From Flavobacteriales bacterium UBA7878 (GTDB taxonomy: Bacteria > Bacteroidota > Bacteroidia > Flavobacteriales > Schleiferiaceae), in contig DLRW01000056.1 in the NCBI GenBank assembly GCA_002501205.1, positions 51,226 through 75,313 on the forward strand: DNA of 24,088 nt, given 5' to 3'. A program made the position numbers and the translations under genes. Below are positions 1 to 7,028 of the stretch, piece by piece (position 1 is the stretch's first letter; the number at the start of each line of letters is the position of its first letter). Below the pieces are notes generated by a model. The model ran no database searches and was not told the DNA's origin. It saw only the letters and a program-made list of their open reading frames with translations.

Positions 1-39
1 CGGATCAGAAGGTTGAGGGTTCGACTCCTTCCAAGGTCA
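1..39 (+). tRNA. tRNA-Arg, 3' part only (anticodon NCG, probably ACG)
   Basis: The window starts inside the anticodon loop. The visible parts are the end of the loop (CGGA), the 3' half of the anticodon stem (TCAGA, 5-9), a five-base variable loop (10-14), the T stem-loop GAGGG-TTCGACT-CCTTC (15-31), the acceptor 3' strand CAAGGTC (32-38) and discriminator A39. CCA is not encoded. With standard spacing the last two anticodon bases are CG, which fits the arginine CGN box; ACG is the usual form in this phylum. The 5' half is outside the window, so the isoacceptor is inferred. Confidence 0.85.
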
Positions 40-93
40 CTGCCAAACCCTTAAAAGCCCCCGCAAAGTGATTTGTGTGGGGCTTTTGCTTTT
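33..93 (+). repeat. Direct repeat copy 1: tRNA end plus terminator
   Basis: Read against 2138-2198 at a constant offset of 2,105 bases and with no gaps, 44 of the 57 positions from 37 to 93 are identical by hand count. The longest shared blocks are AAACCCTTAAAA, a CGCA.AG.GATTTGT block and GGCTTTT.CTTTT. The match reaches into the last bases of the tRNA (AAGNTCAC). This could be one boundary of an inserted segment. Confidence 0.7.
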
Positions 94-94
94 T
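53..94 (+). terminator. Intrinsic terminator of the tRNA-Arg transcript
   Basis: A perfect 9-bp stem AAAAGCCCC (53-61) / GGGGCTTTT (79-87) starts 14 bases after the tRNA end. An inner CAAA/TTTG stem (64-67/72-75) lies in the loop, and a T run follows at 90-94. A diverged copy of this whole segment is found at 2138-2198. Confidence 0.8.
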
Positions 95-492
95 AAGGTG
101 TATACATTTTAAAGGCTACCATTCTTTAGTAAATAGTGCTGTCAGCTAAAGTCTGGCAACTAAATATCAGAGCAAATAATGGATAGATAGGTATTATATA
201 ATATAGCATATACCTCTACTTTGTCTGCGGCAAGTACCTCTCCTTCTGACTTTAACAATACTAAAATTCACTAGCCTTACCAAAGGCAATTGTAAAATCC
301 TTTAACTTTAGCCTACATACGCCAAACCATTGATTCTCCCTTCGCATTCCTTAGAATTTCCAGGCCGGTTTCATATTGCTTGGCGCTTTGTCGCCATTCC
401 TGATCTTCCATATGGTGAAGTAGGGAATTGGCAATAGCTGAATAAAGGACAGCCTGAAACCTTATACAACGTAAACCTTAACCATATTTTCA
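95..492. other. Intergenic stretch without an intact gene
   Basis: This 398-base stretch between the tRNA terminator and the TcmP-like gene is A/T-rich at its left end. There is a perfect 12-bp palindrome TATTATATAATA at 192-203, set inside inverted arms AGGTAT (189-194) / ATACCT (210-215). TACCTCT occurs twice, at 211-217 and 235-241. The right part holds a minus-strand coding remnant (313-477). No Shine-Dalgarno sequence precedes the ATG at 493, which is normal for Bacteroidota. No integrase or structured RNA could be recognised. Confidence 0.5.
313..477 (-). pseudogene. Probable 3' remnant of a lost gene
   Basis: An open frame of 54 codons plus stop runs on the minus strand and has no start codon at its upstream end; an in-frame stop lies at 478-480. 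From its only useful ATG (411) it reads MEDQEWRQSAKQYETGLEIL and ends in GESMVWRM. The composition looks like real protein (charged, amphipathic, helix-like, vaguely TPR-like), unlike the random-looking overlapping frame on the same strand. It may be the tail of a gene cut off when the neighbouring cargo was acquired. No family is recognised, and a short non-coding frame remains possible. Confidence 0.35.
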
Positions 493-1347
493 ATGAACCA
501 ATTTGGCGGAAACTGGACGGAAGCAAAAATTGAAATCCTAATTGAGTACACTCAAGCCTACCTCTCAATAATGAACATCTATGCAAGTAGGTGTAACTGG
601 AAGCTTCTATATTTTGATGGTTTTGCGGGCAGTGGATCTATAAGCAAAAAAGTTGGCAATCAAGAGAAAACGATCATTGGCGCCGCTAGAAGGATCTTAG
701 AAATAAAAGAGCCAAGGATTTTTGATCAATACTATTTTGTTGAAAAAGACACTCGTCATGCGGCAGAATTAAAGCAAATGATTACCAATCATTTTCCGAA
801 TACATTATGCCATGTTGAATCTTCGGACTGCAATCAAAAGATAGTTGATATGATAAACTTCCTAAAATCAGAAAAAGGTGTGAACTACAAAGTTTTGGCG
901 TTCATTGACCCTTATGGTATGCAACTTAATTGGCAAACCTTATTAAAGATGAAGCAATCTGACTCAATAGACGCCTGGATCCTAGTCCCAACTGGTATGG
1001 GAGTCAATCGTCTGCTAACCAAAAATGCAGATATTAAAAATGATTGGGTTGAAAGATTAATGAAATTCTTGGGATTAACAGAAAAGGAAATTCGTAATTA
1101 TTTTTATACTACGACCACGCAGCATACCCTGTTTGGAGAAGAAGTCGTAACTAGTAAACAAGAAAAAGCTATTGAAAGGGCTGCTTCCCTATATAAACAA
1201 AGGCTAGGAGAAATTTTCAGACATGTTACAGAACCATACATCATGAAGAATAGCTCTAACTCTATACTATTTCATTTCTTTATGGTTTCAAACAACAAAA
1301 CTGGAGTTAAAATCGCTAACGACATTATAAAGAAATACAATAAGTAA
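493..1347 (+). CDS. TcmP-like three-Cys-motif partner protein (methyltransferase fold)
   Basis: This 284-residue protein has the marks of a Rossmann-type methyltransferase: a glycine-rich FDGFAGSG loop (41-48, motif I), an acidic FVEKD strand end (82-86, motif II) and FIDPYG (137-142), in the place of the DPPY catalytic motif of amino-methyltransferases. The C-terminal half (about 160-284) is mostly helical and charged. The layout and the partner gene match the family known as three-Cys-motif partner protein TcmP, which typically sits beside a Gp37/Gp68-type gene. Substrate and reaction are unknown; methylation of nucleic acid or of a small molecule is only inferred. Its stop overlaps the next start by one base (TAATG), implying translational coupling. 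It looks more A/T-rich than the flanking genes and lies between copies of a tRNA-tail repeat, both suggesting transfer. Confidence 0.8.
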   Translation: MNQFGGNWTEAKIEILIEYTQAYLSIMNIYASRCNWKLLYFDGFAGSGSISKKVGNQEKTIIGAARRILEIKEPRIFDQYYFVEKDTRHAAELKQMITNHFPNTLCHVESSDCNQKIVDMINFLKSEKGVNYKVLAFIDPYGMQLNWQTLLKMKQSDSIDAWILVPTGMGVNRLLTKNADIKNDWVERLMKFLGLTEKEIRNYFYTTTTQHTLFGEEVVTSKQEKAIERAASLYKQRLGEIFRHVTEPYIMKNSSNSILFHFFMVSNNKTGVKIANDIIKKYNK

Positions 1348-2072
1348 TGGCGCAATCAAGCATCGAATGGACCGAAATGACTTGGAACCCAACAACCGGA
1401 TGCGATAAGGTATCCCAAGGGTGCAAGTTTTGCTATGCGGAAGTCATGTCAAAGCGTCTCCAAGCAATGGGAGTAGAAAAGTACAAAGATAACTTTGCTG
1501 TTAGAACTCATGAATCAGCATTGACAGTTCCATACACCTGGAAAAAATCCAAAGTTGTTTTCGTTAACTCTATGAGTGACCTATTCCATAAAAATGTACC
1601 ACTAGAGTTTATTAAACGTGTTTTCAAAGTGATGAATGACAATCCACAACACGTTTTCCAAGTGCTTACAAAAAGAGCAGAACGCTTGCAAGAACTACAC
1701 GCGGAGTTGAGATGGACACATAATATCTGGATGGGGGTTTCCGTAGAAAACCAAAAGGTTGAACCTCGTATTGACTTCTTAAGGAACACGAATGCTCGTG
1801 TTAAGTTCCTTTCTTTAGAACCACTATTAGGACCTTTACCTAATCTCAACCTTGAAAATATTGATTGGGTTATAGTTGGAGGTGAAAGCGGTCACAAACC
1901 AAGGCCTATGGACCCAGAGTGGGTGATCGATATTCAAGCCCAATGTTTAGATGCTGATGTGGCGTTTTTCTTCAAGCAGTGGGGAGGCAAGAATAAGAAA
2001 AAGAACGGGAGGATTCTTAATGGTCGCACCTACGATGAAATGCCAGAAATTGAATTGCAAAGGAGTGTTTAA
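1347..2072 (+). CDS. Phage Gp37/Gp68 family (DUF5131) three-cysteine protein
   Basis: This 241-residue protein opens with the family signature IEWTEMTWNP and then a three-cysteine cluster C19-x6-C26-x2-C29-Y. That cluster resembles a [4Fe-4S] site but differs from the CX3CX2C spacing of classical radical SAM enzymes. Further family blocks follow: VNSMSDLFH (73-81), LTKRAERL (107-114), SVENQ (132-136), SLEPLLG (156-162), VGGESG (177-182) and FFFKQWGG (207-214). Their spacing suggests the strand/helix order of a TIM-barrel-like radical SAM domain. The length is normal for the family, which occurs in phages and in bacterial accessory regions. The gene is coupled to the TcmP-like gene by a one-base overlap, so the two products probably act together. 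Function is undetermined; a role in nucleic-acid modification or anti-phage defence is an inference. Confidence 0.88.
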   Translation: MAQSSIEWTEMTWNPTTGCDKVSQGCKFCYAEVMSKRLQAMGVEKYKDNFAVRTHESALTVPYTWKKSKVVFVNSMSDLFHKNVPLEFIKRVFKVMNDNPQHVFQVLTKRAERLQELHAELRWTHNIWMGVSVENQKVEPRIDFLRNTNARVKFLSLEPLLGPLPNLNLENIDWVIVGGESGHKPRPMDPEWVIDIQAQCLDADVAFFFKQWGGKNKKKNGRILNGRTYDEMPEIELQRSV

Positions 2073-2137
2073 ACTAAACTTCAATTACCTCGCTCTCCAA
2101 TCAAACACCAATAAGAAATCACGAAAGCTTTTCTCAT

Positions 2138-2198
2138 AAGTTCACCTCTAAACCCTTAAAAATCGTCGCATAGCGATTTGTTCCGGGCTTTTTCTTTT
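2138..2198 (+). repeat. Direct repeat copy 2: diverged tRNA-tail/terminator copy
   Basis: This is the partner of the repeat at 33-93, aligning without gaps at an offset of 2,105 bases. It keeps AAGNTCAC from the tRNA end, AAACCCTTAAAA, the CGCA.AG.GATTTGT block and GGCTTTTTCTTTT. The outer GC-rich stem of copy 1 is lost. A smaller hairpin AAATCG (2160-2165) / CGATTT (2174-2179), followed by a T-rich stretch, may still terminate the transcript of the TcmP/Gp37 pair. Confidence 0.65.
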
Positions 2199-2296
2199 CG
2201 GATAATAATTAAAAACCTGCAGCAATGCCCATCCCATTTTCCAGCCCCATACTATTCCATCCTCCCCAAGGTTATTAATATAACCAATCAGCTTCC

Positions 2297-3052
2297 ATGC
2301 GTCCACTCCTACTCTTTCTAGTATTAGCTCAATCGCTCTGTGCCCAGAAATGGAAACCCTATGAACTCTATCCGAATGACCCGGCTCTGAAAGAGGATTC
2401 CATTTGGTTTAGCCAGTCCAACTATTCCTTTTTCTTTATGGATTCTGTCTCCTACTTCAACGGCATTCATAAATTCGCGGCTATTTCCGTCAATTTTGGG
2501 GGCTTGGACACAGTTGTTACCGATAGTTTGGTTATTCAGGAAAATGATCCGGAAAGGGGCGAGATAAACAGGATAGTTATTCCTACGGACGCTTATGTTG
2601 TTCTGGATTCTATAGCTTATTCCCATCACTATGGTTCTCGAGATAGTCTTTTCATCTTCTCACTTTATCCTGACTATGATCTCATCGAAAATCTAGACAT
2701 AATCTATGCACCTTATACGGATTATAGAATCTGGTCTCAACACTACCCGCTTAAATCCGAATACACCTGGATTTATTTTGCTGAACGGCGTAAATACAGC
2801 TACGAATCCTATTTACAAACTCTAAAAGAAATTAGTCAAAATGCCTATGCCCAAGGAGCTGATCGGGTCAGCACCTCAGTATGCCCCTATCCTGATTATG
2901 CTTGGTCAGATTTAGACCCGAATCCATCTCTGGCACCCAAATCATTTCTTGATAATTCTCAGCACATCTTAATCGATTTTATAATTCGCAAGGGCCAGGC
3001 CTCCTTGTATTATTCGGTTTTGATGGTCAATGAAGAATATGATGAGCAGTGA
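2297..3052 (+). CDS. Secreted protein of unknown function
   Basis: This 251-residue protein starts with a clear signal peptide (MRPLLLFLVLAQSLCAQ), so it is exported to the periplasm or beyond. The mature part is rich in aromatic residues (Tyr, Trp, Phe) and acidic residues. It lacks a C-terminal T9SS sorting domain, lipobox or recognisable enzyme motif. The region around residues 165-215 (YESYLQTLKEISQNAYAQGA) looks helical between beta-rich parts. An inverted repeat GGTTAT-TAAT-ATAACC ends 11 bases before the ATG and could be an operator or a chance structure. It is the first gene after the accessory segment on its left. No family is recognised. Confidence 0.7.
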   Translation: MRPLLLFLVLAQSLCAQKWKPYELYPNDPALKEDSIWFSQSNYSFFFMDSVSYFNGIHKFAAISVNFGGLDTVVTDSLVIQENDPERGEINRIVIPTDAYVVLDSIAYSHHYGSRDSLFIFSLYPDYDLIENLDIIYAPYTDYRIWSQHYPLKSEYTWIYFAERRKYSYESYLQTLKEISQNAYAQGADRVSTSVCPYPDYAWSDLDPNPSLAPKSFLDNSQHILIDFIIRKGQASLYYSVLMVNEEYDEQ

Positions 3053-3136
3053 ATAAGTCATTTCTATTCAATCCCTCTCCCAAATCTAGCGCACAATCTA
3101 TCTGGAAAAAATAAATAATTCCTCTACCTTCCTTCC

Positions 3137-3511
3137 ATGGCAAAAATGAAGCAATACAATCAGGTAGCCGACTACCTTGCAGATCAAAGTGAAGAATGCA
3201 GGACCAAGCTTTTAGAATTAAAGGCCTGTATATTAGAAGCGGCGCCTTTTGCAGAGGAGAAAATCAATTATAATGTTCCGGTTTATGCCCTGGAAGAAGG
3301 CGCTAAAATGGATAAGCAAATCATGATGGCCGGCTACAAAAAACACGTGAGCCTCTATCCCCATCCCGATACCATCGAAGCCTTTAAAGATCAATTGCAA
3401 GAGGCCATTGTAAAGAAAGGAACTGTGCAGTTCCCCTTAAATAAGCCCCTACCCAAAGACCTGATCATTGCCATGGTGAAATACCGTATCCAAGCATTAG
3501 GTCTGGCTTAA
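3137..3511 (+). CDS. DUF1801 (YdhG-like) protein
   Basis: This 124-residue protein matches the small DUF1801 family along its whole length. It has the N-terminal helix VADYLADQSEECRTKLLEL, then APFAEEKINYNVPVYAL and the core AGYKKHVSLYPHPDTIEAF. It ends with the characteristic KKGTVQFPLNKPLP turn and the helix DLIIAMVKYRIQAL. The family has a frataxin/YjbR-like fold and is cytoplasmic; no signal peptide is visible. Some members are called iron chaperones, but the biochemical role is not settled. The gene stands alone between exported proteins, with spacers of about 84 and 32 bases, so co-transcription with the following lipoprotein is possible. Confidence 0.85.
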   Translation: MAKMKQYNQVADYLADQSEECRTKLLELKACILEAAPFAEEKINYNVPVYALEEGAKMDKQIMMAGYKKHVSLYPHPDTIEAFKDQLQEAIVKKGTVQFPLNKPLPKDLIIAMVKYRIQALGLA

Positions 3512-3543
3512 AGATTGCTTTTATCTTAGTACAAAATAGGACT

Positions 3544-4212
3544 ATGCGCTTTGCCTCAATTTTCCTCCTGCTACTTTGCCTGGGCTGTGTAAACAATAAG
3601 GTTTTAAACCTCAACCCAGATGTTCAGGCGATTTCTGTAAGCAAGGTTCTATTTACCGCCAAGCCCGATCAATTTCCCAACAAAATAAAAGTGGGTGACC
3701 TTAAACTGGCTTACCCTCATCAAAGCTGGCCAGAGATTGAAGCGGATATCCGCGCTAAAGCCAAGGCCCATCATGGTAATTTAGTGTACTTCCACAAATT
3801 TGTGCAAGAAGGTCAATACCTGGAATGTAGCCTTTATCAGGTGTCCGAAGCGGCCTTAAGTAAATCCCAGTTACAAGCTCCCCGACTGATTCTCTTTCGG
3901 GATGAATTGGGTGCTATTCCTTCCAAGAATTATGATTTCTGGATTGATATACAAGGGCAAGAACGGGAGATAAAAGATCAAGAAGCAATCTATCTAAACC
4001 TGGATTCAGCCCAAGATTCCATTCCCTTTTCGGTAAAAGGAGAAAAGGGTTATTTACCAATCCATGCGGGTGACAATTATTTTTGGATTTCCCATCAGTT
4101 TAAAGGCAGTCAGGCCGGACAAAGCATTTTCTTGCAATACGGTGGCTTGAAACTAAAAACCATAGAGGATGAAGATCAGGCCATAGCCTGGCTGGGTAGT
4201 CTTAAAAATTAG
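3544..4212 (+). CDS. Putative lipoprotein of unknown function
   Basis: This 222-residue protein begins with a short hydrophobic segment ending in LCLGC (residues 11-15), which suggests signal peptidase II cleavage before Cys15 and lipid anchoring. The residue at -3 is Cys rather than Leu, so the lipobox is not ideal. The mature part seems to have two beta-rich halves. The second (from about 115) contains KNYDFWIDIQGQEREIKDQE and later DNYFWISHQFKG, resembling a small immunoglobulin-like or DUF-type domain. No catalytic motif is seen. It lies 32 bases after the DUF1801 gene and 56 bases before the OmpA/ZU5-like gene on the same strand, so the three may share a transcript. Confidence 0.65.
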   Translation: MRFASIFLLLLCLGCVNNKVLNLNPDVQAISVSKVLFTAKPDQFPNKIKVGDLKLAYPHQSWPEIEADIRAKAKAHHGNLVYFHKFVQEGQYLECSLYQVSEAALSKSQLQAPRLILFRDELGAIPSKNYDFWIDIQGQEREIKDQEAIYLNLDSAQDSIPFSVKGEKGYLPIHAGDNYFWISHQFKGSQAGQSIFLQYGGLKLKTIEDEDQAIAWLGSLKN

Positions 4213-4268
4213 CCTGGCGAATAAGAATTAGGTAAAAACTGCCGTTAAAATTCTCTAAAGAACCCTGT

Positions 4269-5801
4269 ATGCGAGCCTATTTCCACCTCTGCCTATTTAT
4301 CTGCCTGGGCATTTCTGCCCTTGCCCAAAACCCTGAAATCCGCAAAAGCTTTTACTTCGAAGTCAATGAAACTAAGCTCCAAGCCGCGCAAATCCAAAGC
4401 TTGCAAAAGCTGCTTGACACATTACCGAGTGAGCGAATTTTGGGCATTCAAGTCAATGCTTATTGCGATGGACCAGGATCCAAAGCCCATAATGAAGCCC
4501 TGGGCCAGGGCCGAATCCTCAGCTTGCAAAATGAAATTCAAAAGCAATTTGCAGATAGCTTAATTAGCCGTCAGAATTTCGCAGATGAAGGTCAGCCAGA
4601 TAGCCTCTATGAAAACTCCCAACGCAGGGTGGACCTCATTATTCAATTAGCCCCGGAGCCCGATTTTGGACCAGGCATTGCCGAATTACTCCAACAGCTC
4701 TGCCCTCCCCCACAAGTTTTTAACATCGATCCCTTTAAAGACACCATCCTTAAAGGCGAAGGCGGCAGTATCATTCACATTCCAGCCAAAGCCTTTAGCA
4801 ATGTACGTCCCAAGGAAAAGATTCGCATTGAGTTTACTGAGGTAATCACGAAAAGTGAAATGCTCTTAAACAACCTCAGCACCAGCTCTAATGGCCGCAT
4901 GCTGGAAAGCGGAGGCATGTTTAAAGTGGAGGCCTTTCAAGGAAAGCGCAAATTAAAATTGCGTAAACGAAAAGAATTGACCTTTTACATTCCCAGCGAA
5001 AAAAGTTTGCCTAATGCTCAAATATTCAATGGTAACCAGCATGATAGTTTGGCTAATATCAATTGGACCCGTACCAATGGCAGCAGCCTGCAAAGCACAA
5101 GCATGAATGATTTTCTCTGGTGTTGTTCTTTAGGTCGAAATCCACAGTCTTGTAATTTTTGGTGCCGAATGGGACGTCTATTTGGCTTCAATGATGACAA
5201 TGCTGCAGCTAGATCGAGTAGATCCAGAGGCGGTGAAAATCCATGTGGGGCTTTTACTCATTTTCTTGAAAAATATGGAGTCGATAATGTAGAAGAACTC
5301 ATGCTGGCCATTAATTCCAATCGCGAGGGAGAGGCCCCCATCGAAACCTATGAAGAGCTCTATACCTACTTACGTAATGAAGAACGCAAAGAAATGGAAG
5401 CAGACATTGCTAAGGGCAGCATCCGTTCATCAGACTTAAACTATTACATCTTCAACAATGCGCAATTAGGCTGGATCAATATTGATGCTTTTTCCAATTG
5501 GGATGCTTCTAAACTTACCACCTTAAACATCCCTCTTAGACCGGCCAATCACGTAGATGTGAAAATGGTCTTTAAGAATCGAAATTCCATATTACCTCCT
5601 AACACCTACCGAAGAGGTAATTTCTTCTATAAGGACATACCCAAAGGAGAGCCCGTAAACATTATTGCGACTAAGTACGTAAACGGAAAGAGCTATATCG
5701 CCACCCAGGACTATATTATTGGTGAGAAATTGGGCGAACTGCAATTTGAAGAAGTGAGCTTAGAAGGGATTAAGGCGATTTTGGCGGGATTGAATTCTTA
5801 A
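4269..5801 (+). CDS. Secreted OmpA-like and ZU5-like domain protein
   Basis: This 510-residue protein has a signal peptide ending ALAQ (residue 20). An OmpA-type peptidoglycan-binding fold follows at about 27-127: a FYFEVNETKL first strand, NAYCDGPGSKAHNEALGQGR with the expected Asp and Arg positions, and the closing QRRVDLIIQL. Residues about 157-245 (KGEGGSIIHIPAKAF, LSTSSNGRMLESGGMFKV) resemble the ZU5-like domain found in many Bacteroidota surface proteins. A cysteine cluster lies at 285, 286, 295 and 299, with a fifth at 326. The C-terminal half includes GWINIDAF (401-408) and is of unknown fold. There is no beta-barrel and no T9SS tail, so a periplasmic location is likely. The OmpA domain sits at the N-terminus instead of the usual C-terminus. 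Confidence 0.72.
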   Translation: MRAYFHLCLFICLGISALAQNPEIRKSFYFEVNETKLQAAQIQSLQKLLDTLPSERILGIQVNAYCDGPGSKAHNEALGQGRILSLQNEIQKQFADSLISRQNFADEGQPDSLYENSQRRVDLIIQLAPEPDFGPGIAELLQQLCPPPQVFNIDPFKDTILKGEGGSIIHIPAKAFSNVRPKEKIRIEFTEVITKSEMLLNNLSTSSNGRMLESGGMFKVEAFQGKRKLKLRKRKELTFYIPSEKSLPNAQIFNGNQHDSLANINWTRTNGSSLQSTSMNDFLWCCSLGRNPQSCNFWCRMGRLFGFNDDNAAARSSRSRGGENPCGAFTHFLEKYGVDNVEELMLAINSNREGEAPIETYEELYTYLRNEERKEMEADIAKGSIRSSDLNYYIFNNAQLGWINIDAFSNWDASKLTTLNIPLRPANHVDVKMVFKNRNSILPPNTYRRGNFFYKDIPKGEPVNIIATKYVNGKSYIATQDYIIGEKLGELQFEEVSLEGIKAILAGLNS

Positions 5802-5814
5802 ATCCTGAAATAAA

Positions 5815-5845
5815 AAATCCCGAATCCATAAAGAACTCGGGATTT
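5815..5845. terminator. Bidirectional terminator between convergent genes
   Basis: A perfect 9-bp stem AAATCCCGA (5815-5823) / TCGGGATTT (5837-5845) lies 14 bases after the stop of the OmpA/ZU5-like gene. The minus-strand reading has the better T run (six Ts), so it can stop transcription from either side. Confidence 0.7.
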
Positions 5846-5882
5846 AAATCTTGCCTTCTATTACCCCAAAAAGCAAGTGAAA

Positions 5883-5976
5883 ATTTGAACTATACGAGTT
5901 TCAAATCTCTGTTCGGTAAAACCTAACAGACTGTAAAAGTACGGCTTTATGGATAAACTTTATCTATGGTTTATCC
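5883..5976. other. Two further inverted repeats in the convergent spacer
   Basis: ATTTGAA (5883-5889) pairs with TTCAAAT (5899-5905). A perfect 8-bp pair GGATAAAC (5951-5958) / GTTTATCC (5969-5976) lies 27 bases after the stop of the minus-strand helical protein. Neither is followed by a clear T run. They may stabilise mRNA 3' ends or assist termination. The rest of the 201-base spacer shows nothing else. Confidence 0.4.
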
Positions 5977-6002
5977 CAGCCCTCCTTTCCATTCGCCAAA
6001 CC

Positions 6003-7028
6003 TTAGGCGTGTTGGTCAAAAAAGTCCTCAACCCCGTCTTCCCAGGATTTAAGAGCCTGTTCACGCGCCTCATTGTTGCGCTCATTAACACTGTTAAATT
6101 CAGGGACCATTTTATTGTATTCTCCAACAGCTGCATTGAAGGCATTAACATCCTCCTCCGTCAAATCACGTTTCTTGGTCGCTTCCATTTTCTTTTGCAA
6201 ACGGTCGAAATTATCCTTCTTCACATAAAAGTCGACCAGCTTAGGCAAATTGTTAGCACAGGAATTTTCGTAATACTTTAAAAGTCGTTGGGCCGAGTAC
6301 AGTAATTTCTTATCCCCTCCAAAAGTTGAGAAGGTATCCAAATTAGCCTGAGCTTTAGCCACGGCACTTTTCAAGGCATTCACATTTTGCTCCAGACTCA
6401 CTAGATCCGCATTATTCAATGCTTCTATCACATAACTTTCCTGTACTTGAGCTCGGAATACTTCCAGGAAAATACGGTTGTAATAGGTCAGAGCCTTATT
6501 AGCCTTGGCGATTTTCTCATCCTTCTTAGTCTTCTCACCTTCTACCAGGTTTACACCGTATTTATCTGCAAAAGCCTCCTGGGCATCTCTATAAATTGAA
6601 AAGGCGCTATCCATCTTTTCACTGGCAATATCCTTAGCTAAAAGATAGGCTTCCATCCCGTCATAGGAACGCTCCGCAATGTCCTCCATATCCATAATCT
6701 TCGCGTAGTCTTCACGAAGCACGATATCGGTCATATCCAGATAATTCATCACTTCTTGCTGGTAGCTGCGGTCTCCCTTAAAAGCACCGATCTTACGCAC
6801 CTCAGATTTTACATTCTTAAGCTCCTCAATTATTGATTGGCGTTTGCGCTCCAGAGTTTTGGCACTACGTCCCCGGGTGGCGGCCTTTAGGTAACTCCAG
6901 GTTTCTCCCTTCATTTCTTCGATACTCTCTCCGATCTCCGACATATAAGCTGCCGCTTCTCCAGCCGATTGAGCTTGCAGAGAAATACCTCCGAATAGCA
7001 ATAAACAGATGGCTAATGTTTGTTTCAT
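6003..7028 (-). CDS. Exported helical protein, possibly LIC11966-like
   Basis: This 341-residue protein has a signal peptide (MKQTLAICLLLFGGISLQAQ). The rest appears almost entirely alpha-helical and highly charged, with segments such as KTLERKRQSIIEELKNVKSE and later RLQKKMEATKKRDLTEEDV. The pattern, including an early GETWSYLKAATRGRSAK stretch, recalls the LIC11966-type surface proteins known in Bacteroidota and Leptospira; this assignment is from memory and tentative. It contains a single mature cysteine and no membrane segment or sorting signal. Its ATG overlaps the stop of the upstream S41 protease as ATGA, so it is translationally coupled to it and could be its substrate, adaptor or regulator. 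Function is unknown. Confidence 0.65.
   Translation of the reverse strand: MKQTLAICLLLFGGISLQAQSAGEAAAYMSEIGESIEEMKGETWSYLKAATRGRSAKTLERKRQSIIEELKNVKSEVRKIGAFKGDRSYQQEVMNYLDMTDIVLREDYAKIMDMEDIAERSYDGMEAYLLAKDIASEKMDSAFSIYRDAQEAFADKYGVNLVEGEKTKKDEKIAKANKALTYYNRIFLEVFRAQVQESYVIEALNNADLVSLEQNVNALKSAVAKAQANLDTFSTFGGDKKLLYSAQRLLKYYENSCANNLPKLVDFYVKKDNFDRLQKKMEATKKRDLTEEDVNAFNAAVGEYNKMVPEFNSVNERNNEAREQALKSWEDGVEDFFDQHA

Noticed and set aside
95..492. Integrase, transposase or toxin gene that could have moved the TcmP/Gp37 pair
   Set aside because: Neither strand of this stretch or of 2073-2296 contains such a frame; only a short unnamed remnant is present.
371..586. 71-codon minus-strand frame overlapping the start of the TcmP-like gene
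   Set aside because: It overlaps a well-supported gene by 94 bases and its translation looks like shadow sequence. The neighbouring minus frame at 313-477 is more protein-like.
1951..2139. Plus-strand frame overlapping the end of the Gp37/Gp68 gene
   Set aside because: It lies mostly inside a recognised gene in another frame, with Ser/Arg/Lys-rich shadow composition.
5949..6281. 110-codon plus-strand frame opposite the helical exported protein
   Set aside because: Most of it is antisense to a better-supported gene with a signal peptide and coupled start; its Leu/Ile/Phe-rich content is typical of antisense frames.
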